22,114 nt of DNA from Flavobacteriales bacterium UBA5422 (GTDB lineage: Bacteria; Bacteroidota; Bacteroidia; Flavobacteriales_D; Crocinitomicaceae): NCBI GenBank assembly GCA_002409405.1, contig DHNG01000041.1, positions 56,981 to 79,094 on the forward strand, read 5' to 3'. The first letter of the stretch is position 1. Each line of letters begins with the position of its first letter. This document shows, in pieces, positions 15,373-22,114 of this stretch. The notes under the pieces are model-generated. The model was not told the origin of the DNA. It saw only the letters and a program-made list of their open reading frames with translations, and ran no database searches. Both the position numbers and the translations under genes were made by a program.

Positions 15373-18300
15373 TCAATGATCCTGCTTCTTTAAAACAAAC
15401 AACACATTTGAAGTAGTTGTTGAATGCCGTATCAACTCGAACGACAGTCCGTTACGTTCTGCAAATGCATTGATTTCTGAAATCTTTAAAAATTCAAGAT
15501 CCGTTTCCGTTTTATTGAATTTAAATAATTTGGTTGACAATTGTTCTGTTCGTTCTGTATTCTTTACTTTTCTGGACGATGCTTTAGTTGCTGCTCCATC
15601 CAAGTCTGTCACACCGTCCCGGATGAATAAAATCCCTCCCGGATTGAGTACTGTCAATAGCTTGTCGAGTACACGTGTTTGCTCTTCTTTGGGCAGGTAA
15701 TGCAACACATCATTCAGGAAAATGACATCACACGGCTGAAAATCGTACGTTTTCACGTCGGCATGTTCAAAGCGAAGGTGATTATTTTTCTTCAGGGCAT
15801 GTTCGGCCGTCAACACTTTTTCTTCATCGTAATCCAGTCCTGTGATACTGCGGGACGGTTCTCTGTAATGCAGGTAATAGCTTAAATATCCGTACCCACA
15901 TCCGATGTCATAAATTGTTTTCCGATCTCCGATCAGTCCATCGTAGTATTCAAAATTCTTGCGTTCAAGTTGGAATTTAACCCGTACGTACCATTCCAAT
16001 ACCGGTCCTTTCAATACGTAGTTTCTCATGATGGAAGAGAACCAGTAACCAGATCGCGCATGTGCCCGTTTCACTTCCGTAAAGGACGTTCGCATGATTT
16101 GCTGGACGCGTTTTGTATATTCCTTATCGGATTCTCCTTCAATAGGATACACTTTATCCAATGGCTGCACATACAATTCTCCACCGTTAATCATAACATC
16201 GTTTTTCGGATTAACCTCGTGCAAACCAACCAGTAAAACAGGTTGAATGGGGACGTTCAGCTGTTTTGAAAGAACAAATGCACCTTTGTGAAAGCGGTGA
16301 ATCTCCCCGTCCTTACTACGTGTTCCCTCCGGAAATATAACCAATGAGTACCCTTTATCAAATTGTTGACGGATGACATCAACATTTGTATCGGTTCCTT
16401 TTTCTACGAAAATATATCCTGCATACCGGATAAACGGCCCAAAAACAGGTGAATTATACACCCAGCTTTTTACCATGATAATCGTTTTTGGATGCAACAT
16501 TAATACTGCCAGAATATCCAGGAATGAGGTATGATTAGCAATAATGATTGATGGTTTGGAATAATCCAGTTTTTCCGGATTCAGTACTATTTTTTTAATT
16601 TGAAATCCGGCATATAAGGTTGATTTTGCCAATTTGGAAATCATGTAATTCATGAATTGCTGCTTCTTCACTTTTTTAATCGGGAACGGAAGGACGAAAA
16701 AGATCAGCAGGACAGTCAGGAACATACTACCCAGGAAGAAATAAGTAAACAGCATCAAACTGTACACAAAAATAAAGAAGGTAATCGGTCCGCGTTTTTT
16801 CTCTGTCCGCCGTGTTACGAACCAGTGAAAAACCCCTGGCTGCACGTATAGCGTGATCAACATGATGGTAGCAATCCCGATCACACTAACTACCGCAATG
16901 GAATGGATGGAAGGATGCTGCGCAAAAATCAATGCACCGGTACCAATAATTGTTGTGAGACCGGAAAGAATGATTGCCGATTTATAGGACGTAATGCTGT
17001 CTTTGTTGATTTTATACTTTTGAATCAATCCATCGGTTATGAAAATACTGAAGTCATCACCCAGTCCGAAAATAAATGTGGTTAGGATGATATTGACAAA
17101 GTTGAATTTAATGTCAAAGACAGAGGTTGCACCAGTAATCCAGATCCAGGAAAGTACCATCGGAAAGAAGGCAAACAGCGCCAATTCAATACGGCCGTAC
17201 ACAACTAATAGCGAAAGAAAGACTACCGAAGAAGAGAAATACAGTAAGAAATCAAAATCACTTTTAACAGACGTCAGCATTCCGGAAGCAATTTCAGAAA
17301 TATCCATGATGTATACGCCGTCCACGTTTCTAATTTCTTTCTTCAAATCATCCACTGTAGCTTTTGAAACAATGATGCTTGTCAGTAGTGAATTATTGGC
17401 TCCATCAGAATGAATCAAGCGTGTCATCCCCATTTGTTGGATGAGTTCTTCACCAGTTCCTGCAATTTCTTCCGGTTGTTCAATGGATGTAAAAAACGGT
17501 GTGAATGCAGTTTCCGAGAACCCCAGCTCCGCACCTGATTGGATCACTTCCTGCTTCACATCGGAATGTTGTTTCCAAAAGTTCAGCCATTCTCCACTTT
17601 TCTCCTCCCATCGCATGGATGAAATCAGGTAAGGAGACGGAGAAATAATCTCTGAAACCGTGTAATTTTTTTTATTCTTCTCCAGTACTTCATACAATTG
17701 CTCAGAAACAACTTTTGCTTCTTCCATTGTTGCTCCATTGGAAAAGATATACAAGCGTTTCTCCGATTGCGGATGAATACCTGTAAATGATTTTTCTTTG
17801 TCTTTTAGTTCTTTCGGATGAAAGGAAAGGTTATTGAGGTCTCCGTCAAAATTGAGTCCTTGTGCTTTCAGCAAACAGAACGTTGTAAAACCGGCAACCC
17901 CCAGAATCAGTAATCGAAATGCTAATTTGGACGTTTTTTTAGGTTGTTTTTCCGTTTCTCTGTTCCGGATTTTCAACCCTGTTACGTGCAATATGACGGG
18001 CAATGCAATCATGGTAAACAGAGCTGCCCCCAACAAAGTAAACAGGGCGATCAAACCAAAATTCCGCAGTACGATTGACTCTGTAAACAATAAAGCAGCA
18101 AAGGCTGCGACAGTTGTAAAGCTACCGACAATCATCGGAGTTCCGATCTCCCGAACCGTTTCCAGCAAATCTCCCGAATGCTTGTAATGGGTATAAAAGT
18201 GGAATGCGTAATCCAACACAATCCCCAGTAAAACACTTGCTGTTGCTATGGAAATAGCGTTGATTTCCGGGTTGATAAATCCTGTCATTCCCAATCCTGA

Positions 18301-19200
18301 TAACACACCAAAACCGGCAGGAAGTAAGAAAAAGACCGGAACGACAACACTTCTGTAATAGACAATCAACAATAACAAAATCAATGAAATACTGATGATG
18401 GACGTAATAAAAGTATCTTTCTGAATTTGCTCAGCGTTTGCAAGCGAAATCTGATAGACACCAAATACATCAAACTCCATGAACGCTGATTGCTTGTCTG
18501 TAAAGTTCTTTAGGTTTTCGTCAAATTTCTTTAGTTGCTCGTTGTTCTTGGAATCAATCAGCAGGTCTGCAAAGAAAAATACCCGTGATTTATCATAGCT
18601 GTATACAACTCCGTTTTCAACGGTATAGGCGCTTGAATCCGACTGAACATTAAACTGGGCCATTTTACTGCCCAAGGCATTCAGCGGGTCTTTCGCAAAA
18701 TAACTGCCAATAAATACGGAATTCGCTCCTGTCAGTCGTTCTTTAACGGTTTCCAATTGCTTTTTGATCGCTTCCGGATTCAGTTTTTCAGCTATTTTCG
18801 TGTAATCTGTATCATTGAGATAGGCAATCGAAGCACTTTGAAGGTATTCAATCATCGTCGCCTGATCCACCATTCTATACACCTGGAAGTTTCCGATTTC
18901 TTTTGAAAATTGTTTTTCTAACTCGAAAGAGAGTTGATCCAACCGATCAAAATTTTCGTCTTCGTTTTTCGAGGCATTGAATGAAAATACCAGTTGTTTA
19001 TTGAGGTTGTTTTCCTGAATTACTTTGCTGAATTCCTGAAATTCTTTTCCTTTCGGGAAGATGGAATAAATGTCCTTTTCAATCTTTAAACGTGAAATCC
19101 CAACAATTAATACAGCAACAATAGCGGCAAAAAGCACCCAGAAAAGGAGTTTGCTGCGCAGGAAAAAGCGGGTGAGCGATTCAAAAAAACGACCAATCAT
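15373..19200 (-). CDS. Trifunctional MMPL/RND transporter - PlsC acyltransferase - SAM methyltransferase fusion
   Basis: A 1275-residue three-part protein. Residues 1-795 are an MMPL/RND exporter: TM1 about 18-36, a periplasmic loop to 262, TM2-6 to about 405, TM7 about 427-445, a second loop to 648, and TM8-12 to about 790. The proton-relay Asp-Tyr pair is D330-Y331 in TM4; the second repeat has D716-F717. Two more hydrophobic segments (about 807-840) lead to a lysophospholipid-acyltransferase-like domain with NHTSFLD (889-895, HX4D) and FPEGTRS (956-962). The C-terminal part is a class I methyltransferase with DIGCGYG (1098-1104) and LNPGG (1185-1189). The same trifunctional arrangement is a recognised Bacteroidota protein type. 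A sensible reading is a pump that loads, acylates and methylates a lipid-like product while exporting it; the substrate is unknown. It is the first gene of the operon. Confidence 0.92.
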   Translation of the reverse strand: MIGRFFESLTRFFLRSKLLFWVLFAAIVAVLIVGISRLKIEKDIYSIFPKGKEFQEFSKVIQENNLNKQLVFSFNASKNEDENFDRLDQLSFELEKQFSKEIGNFQVYRMVDQATMIEYLQSASIAYLNDTDYTKIAEKLNPEAIKKQLETVKERLTGANSVFIGSYFAKDPLNALGSKMAQFNVQSDSSAYTVENGVVYSYDKSRVFFFADLLIDSKNNEQLKKFDENLKNFTDKQSAFMEFDVFGVYQISLANAEQIQKDTFITSIISISLILLLLIVYYRSVVVPVFFLLPAGFGVLSGLGMTGFINPEINAISIATASVLLGIVLDYAFHFYTHYKHSGDLLETVREIGTPMIVGSFTTVAAFAALLFTESIVLRNFGLIALFTLLGAALFTMIALPVILHVTGLKIRNRETEKQPKKTSKLAFRLLILGVAGFTTFCLLKAQGLNFDGDLNNLSFHPKELKDKEKSFTGIHPQSEKRLYIFSNGATMEEAKVVSEQLYEVLEKNKKNYTVSEIISPSPYLISSMRWEEKSGEWLNFWKQHSDVKQEVIQSGAELGFSETAFTPFFTSIEQPEEIAGTGEELIQQMGMTRLIHSDGANNSLLTSIIVSKATVDDLKKEIRNVDGVYIMDISEIASGMLTSVKSDFDFLLYFSSSVVFLSLLVVYGRIELALFAFFPMVLSWIWITGATSVFDIKFNFVNIILTTFIFGLGDDFSIFITDGLIQKYKINKDSITSYKSAIILSGLTTIIGTGALIFAQHPSIHSIAVVSVIGIATIMLITLYVQPGVFHWFVTRRTEKKRGPITFFIFVYSLMLFTYFFLGSMFLTVLLIFFVLPFPIKKVKKQQFMNYMISKLAKSTLYAGFQIKKIVLNPEKLDYSKPSIIIANHTSFLDILAVLMLHPKTIIMVKSWVYNSPVFGPFIRYAGYIFVEKGTDTNVDVIRQQFDKGYSLVIFPEGTRSKDGEIHRFHKGAFVLSKQLNVPIQPVLLVGLHEVNPKNDVMINGGELYVQPLDKVYPIEGESDKEYTKRVQQIMRTSFTEVKRAHARSGYWFSSIMRNYVLKGPVLEWYVRVKFQLERKNFEYYDGLIGDRKTIYDIGCGYGYLSYYLHYREPSRSITGLDYDEEKVLTAEHALKKNNHLRFEHADVKTYDFQPCDVIFLNDVLHYLPKEEQTRVLDKLLTVLNPGGILFIRDGVTDLDGAATKASSRKVKNTERTEQLSTKLFKFNKTETDLEFLKISEINAFAERNGLSFELIRHSTTTSNVLFVLKKQDH

Positions 19201-19233
19201 TCTATTATTACAACTGTTTTCAATTCTAAGGGC

Positions 19234-19263
19234 CGAAGTTAAGGAATTTATAGAACGATCAAT
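19234..19263 (-). promoter_or_regulatory. Candidate promoter of the MMPL-fusion operon
   Basis: On the minus strand ATTG (19260-19263) precedes TAACTTCG (19234-19241) by 18 bases. This resembles the Bacteroidota -33/-7 pattern with one mismatch in the -7 box. The leader to the ATG at 19200 would be about 27 bases. It is the only reasonable promoter seen for the four genes, whose internal gaps are 16, -4 and 11 bases. Confidence 0.4.
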
Positions 19264-19301
19264 GAAAAGTTGAAAAAGAGGTGAAATAGTTGATAAGTGA
19301 T

Positions 19302-19475
19302 TAGTGGAGAGTGGGAAGTTGAAAGTGATGAATTAGAAGTGAGAAGGATGAATTATCAATGTTCAATTATCAATGTTCAATTATCAAATTTTCGGAATTG
19401 ATCCTGAATTATGGATTTTGAATGAGATAACATGGAATCAATCATAATGTCAATCAGTCATAACGTCAATTATCA
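19302..19475. repeat. Intergenic repeat block 5 (B-A-C words)
   Basis: The 327-base divergent spacer 19201-19527 holds two promoters and a repeat block. B words (AGTGGAGAGTGGGAAGTTG and variants) cover 19302-19349. A words follow from 19350, including two tandem CAATTATCAATGTT units and a degenerate ATTTTGAATG end at 19424. C words (CAATCATAATGTCAATCAG, CAGTCATAACGTCAATTATC) cover 19438-19475. Unlike most other blocks, it abuts no stop codon. Confidence 0.8.
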
Positions 19476-19498
19476 AATCTTTAAAACATTGAAAAAGG

Positions 19499-19506
19499 TA
19501 TATTTG
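19499..19506 (+). promoter_or_regulatory. -7 promoter element TATATTTG upstream of lipoprotein gene
   Basis: TATATTTG is an exact TAnnTTTG match and ends 21 bases before the ATG at 19528, implying a leader of about 15 bases. It therefore supports that ATG rather than the upstream in-frame ATG at 19432. No clear -33 TTG is visible at the standard spacing. Confidence 0.5.
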
Positions 19507-19527
19507 TTGTCACTTACATCTTCTTTT

Positions 19528-20217
19528 ATGAAAAATAAATTTGTTGTTTCACTTGTTCTAATGGTAATTATAGCTGTTTCTTGCACGCGGGAAAGTACAA
19601 GCCTGGATGGTATATTTTATGAAGTGAAAGGCCCTGTCAAGACAATCACGGAAATCGAAAAAATGTCGATTTATCCTGATCAAATATCTAAAAATGTTTA
19701 TTATTTCAATAAACAAGGGGAATTGACAAAAGCGGAACATTTTAATTCCAATGCGGCATCGGGAATTTTCGATCTGGAATATGTTACGCATGTTAAACAA
19801 ACAAAAGATGGAATCAGGCACTATTACAAAACGGAATCAGGTTCGGACAAAACTTCAGAAGTTTTCCTATTGGAAAAAGTTTCGGAGAACAAAATTCACT
19901 ACACGTTCAAGATCGAAGCAAAAGATGTAGAAGTAAACCGAATCATATATTACAACAGAGCAAATCTCCCGGTACGATCTCTTGCAACAGGTCATTACGG
20001 CGAAACTAAGTTCGAAACGAAAAAAGAAAATTTCTATACGAACCAGGATGTATTGGATTACAGTGTAACCACGGATCTCATCACCAATGAAACATTAACA
20101 GCTTATTACAAGAGTGGCACGCAGGATCATTTTGGAAATTTTACTTCCGGTCAATTTGTCGATGAAAACGGAAAGAATACCTATACGATCAAACGCAACT
20201 ATACCTATTACAAGTAA
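19528..20217 (+). CDS. Putative lipoprotein of unknown function
   Basis: A 229-residue protein starting MKNKFVVSLVLMVIIAVSC, a clean lipoprotein signal with Cys19 in an AVSC lipobox followed by TRES. The mature part is beta-strand-rich and polar, with repeated aromatic-charged strands such as KNVYYFNKQGELTKAEHF and NRIIYYNRANLPVR. This pattern recalls the YD/RHS-like or MORN-like antiparallel strands of many Bacteroidota lipoproteins, but I recognise no defined family. The start at 19528 is chosen because it begins with the signal peptide and follows a -7 promoter box; the in-frame ATG at 19432 would add 32 residues encoded partly by an intergenic repeat. It is convergent with the protease gene, with only 2 bases between the two stop codons. 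Confidence 0.8.
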   Translation: MKNKFVVSLVLMVIIAVSCTRESTSLDGIFYEVKGPVKTITEIEKMSIYPDQISKNVYYFNKQGELTKAEHFNSNAASGIFDLEYVTHVKQTKDGIRHYYKTESGSDKTSEVFLLEKVSENKIHYTFKIEAKDVEVNRIIYYNRANLPVRSLATGHYGETKFETKKENFYTNQDVLDYSVTTDLITNETLTAYYKSGTQDHFGNFTSGQFVDENGKNTYTIKRNYTYYK

Positions 20218-20219
20218 CC

Positions 20220-22114
20220 TTAGTCTTTCAGAAGAAGTATCCGTTGTTGGATTGTTGTACCGTTTGTCAGTTCGAATGCAACCAGGTAAATACCATTCTC
20301 GATCGTTTCAAGAGATAATTCCTGTGTCGTTACATCAAGCTGTCTTTTCAACAATTGTTTCCCGTTTACATCTATCACCGCTACTGACCGGATAGCATCT
20401 GTATTCCACTTGATCGTTCCTGTTGTAGGATTCGGATACACATCAAAAACTTGTTCAAGTTGATCAACAGAGGCAGTCCCCAAACAAATTTCCACAGCAT
20501 AAGAGGAACCGAAATTTGCTTGTGCTGTTGTCATTTCTTTCAGTACATCATTAGACGCATTGACGATTTGAAAACTTCCGTTACCACTCGGACAACCAAC
20601 CATCCCGTCGCCGTATGAATCGTACACAGTGAATGTATAACAATCTTCTGAAAGGCAAAATTCATAGTTGTGTATTCCATCGTCCGCATTTACATAAGCC
20701 GGGCTTTCATAGATGACTACATTATCCGAATTGACCAATTTCCAACTCGTTTCGCTTGCATAACAATCCAGATCAATATTCAGATCAACCGTTTCCGGGG
20801 ATTCCATGACAAAAAATTCAGCAGAAACCATGTTGTTATCTGACTGATCATCCACCCCTCCGTTTACAGTTGCAATGGTAGCAGAAAACGTATGACTTCC
20901 ACCGGGTGATGCCAATACAGGAAGCGTCACTTCTTCCGATTGCAGGAATCCTAAATTCCCCGACCAGTTGAAAGTAAGGCTTTCCACTCCGTCAATTCCA
21001 TAATTGATTGTTGCTGTCGTCAATGGCAGTTGTCCCAGGTTAACTATTGTAAATTTCGGTGTTGCCGAAGGGTTGCAAATCGTCCCCTTCATTTCTTTTA
21101 CCATGATGAGTGCTCCGTCATTGGAAGCGAGCGCTCCCGGTTGGTACCCATCAACAATAAGTGCGCCTGTTCCGGACGGATCCAACCAGGATTGCAGTTG
21201 ATTTGTTGCATTACTTCCTGCCGGGTTCCAGGAAACGGATACGCGTCCATAGAAATCTCTTCCCGCCAGGTTACTGCAGGAAGCACCTCCTCCCCACAAC
21301 TGACCAATGATTCGTTTATGCTGATCAAATAATGCAGAACCTGAAGAAACAGGCTCAGTACTTGTATTTCTATCCCATTGTACCTGCCACACACCGTTCA
21401 CATCACTTGTTACTCCGCCAATTACACTTTGTGTCGGGATGGAAACGTGATCATCAAAAGAAATTTTCTTGATGTCTCCTCTCGGATGATGAATGCCAAA
21501 GGTATGATCCGGATTTACTCCCGTTCGGTCCCATCCGGAGAAATAAGCATTGTAAGCCGCCGGAACTGTTCCCGACTCCAGTCCTCCGGTAATTTCCACG
21601 AGGCAGAAATCAGAAGCTGTTCTTCTTGCTCTCAATACAGCTCCTGACAGGGAAGAAAAAGTTGGTGACGTCATCGGATTGGTACAATCCGGGGATTCCC
21701 AATTGAAACGAAACACCCATGTTGCAGGATTGCTGTAACAGTGATTTGCTGTCAATACATATGGTTTTCCATCGTATTCTGTATTGTTGATCAATGCACC
21801 TGAACAGAAACCGTTGGAACCGGAAACGAGCATGACAACACTCCGTTTCTGATTCGCAAATTCCGTCCCGTCCGGGCAATTGACATTCATGTTACATGAT
21901 CCGGAACCGGCAAAAGCTTTTGCTTCAAATTCTTGTGAAGTTCTGTAACCGTGAGTAACGGTTTTGATATTCAAAGATGCTGTTTTCCCAACATTTTGCG
22001 AAGGAATGTAGTATTCCACGATAGCAGTATTTCCGGGAATCAATTCAGCTCCAAGATTTCCTTCGTATAAGTGATACGCAGTGAATTTTCCCAAAACGAA
22101 CGATTTGTCCGGGT
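20220..22114 (-). CDS. Secreted lysyl-endopeptidase-like serine protease with T9SS sorting domain, 5' end outside window
   Basis: The frame is open at the right edge, so the signal peptide and N-terminus are missing; residues here count from the TTG codon at 22092-22094, which is not a real start. The trypsin-fold catalytic triad is His118 in LTANHC, Asp162 in SDFCLVEI and Ser253 in VSSGSALF. The FCSGALINN and KPYVLTANHC context resembles Achromobacter lysyl endopeptidase and relatives. A CARDB-like domain follows (about 328-430), then a T9SS-protein beta domain with DCYTFTVYDSYGDGM (about 435-540). The last about 78 residues, VFDVYPNPTTGTIKW through NGIYLVAFE and QQRILLLKD, are a type A T9SS sorting domain. 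The protease should be secreted through the T9SS pore, with the C-terminal signal removed or linked to lipopolysaccharide. Cleavage after lysine is only suggested by similarity. Confidence 0.93.
   Translation of the reverse strand, partial: PDKSFVLGKFTAYHLYEGNLGAELIPGNTAIVEYYIPSQNVGKTASLNIKTVTHGYRTSQEFEAKAFAGSGSCNMNVNCPDGTEFANQKRSVVMLVSGSNGFCSGALINNTEYDGKPYVLTANHCYSNPATWVFRFNWESPDCTNPMTSPTFSSLSGAVLRARRTASDFCLVEITGGLESGTVPAAYNAYFSGWDRTGVNPDHTFGIHHPRGDIKKISFDDHVSIPTQSVIGGVTSDVNGVWQVQWDRNTSTEPVSSGSALFDQHKRIIGQLWGGGASCSNLAGRDFYGRVSVSWNPAGSNATNQLQSWLDPSGTGALIVDGYQPGALASNDGALIMVKEMKGTICNPSATPKFTIVNLGQLPLTTATINYGIDGVESLTFNWSGNLGFLQSEEVTLPVLASPGGSHTFSATIATVNGGVDDQSDNNMVSAEFFVMESPETVDLNIDLDCYASETSWKLVNSDNVVIYESPAYVNADDGIHNYEFCLSEDCYTFTVYDSYGDGMVGCPSGNGSFQIVNASNDVLKEMTTAQANFGSSYAVEICLGTASVDQLEQVFDVYPNPTTGTIKWNTDAIRSVAVIDVNGKQLLKRQLDVTTQELSLETIENGIYLVAFELTNGTTIQQRILLLKD

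Noticed and set aside
22092..22094. TTG as the start of the serine protease
   Set aside because: The frame continues upstream to the window edge, and the sequence lacks a signal peptide here, so this is internal coding sequence.

Overview
The window is a piece of a Bacteroidota chromosome, most likely Flavobacteriales, possibly close to Fluviicola/Crocinitomicaceae (the genus-level guess is only an inference). The signs are the order rpmB-rpmG-DUF4295-ftsY, a C-terminal type IX secretion (T9SS) sorting domain, PKD and choice-of-anchor style repeats on large secreted proteins, absence of clear Shine-Dalgarno sites, and TAnnTTTG-type -7 promoter elements.

Layout. 1-2650 (minus): 3'-truncated secreted M43-type zinc metalloprotease with CARDB-like, MAM-like, choice-of-anchor and PKD domains. 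2900-3778 (minus): secreted SH3b-like protein of unknown function. 3824-5497 (minus): ftsY, DUF4295, rpmG and rpmB, with a hairpin between DUF4295 and ftsY. 5636-6871 (minus): class I aminotransferase. 7061-9084 (plus): MFS transporter overlapping a VanX-like D,D-dipeptidase lipoprotein. 9241-10422 (minus): thiolase. 10587-11111 (plus): shikimate kinase. 11370-11951 (minus): DUF1287 protein. 12116-19200 (minus): a compact four-gene operon. 19528-20217 (plus): small lipoprotein. 20220-22114 (minus): 5'-truncated lysyl-endopeptidase-like serine protease ending in a T9SS sorting domain.

The most interesting unit is the operon read from 19200 down to 12116. It starts with a 1275-residue fusion of an MMPL/RND exporter, a PlsC-type acyltransferase and a SAM methyltransferase. 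It continues with a CrtI/retinol-saturase-like flavoenzyme, a flavin-dependent halogenase-like enzyme carrying the WxWxIP signature, and a GNAT acetyltransferase. These parts resemble tailoring and export genes of flexirubin/aryl-polyene type clusters, yet no ketosynthase, acyl carrier protein, dehydratase or ammonia lyase lies in the window. It may be a stand-alone module that modifies and exports a lipid-like or polyene product.

The second notable feature is a family of AT-rich intergenic repeats. Three word types always occur in the plus-strand order B (GTGGAAAGT-type), A (AATGTTGAATTATCAAATG-type), C (CAACCAGTCATAACATC-type), though not every site has all three. They fill most long spacers and often begin or end exactly at a stop codon. 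In two places they form long inverted repeats, one of them with perfect 23-nt arms between divergent genes. No tRNA, rRNA, CRISPR array, IS element or transposase was seen.
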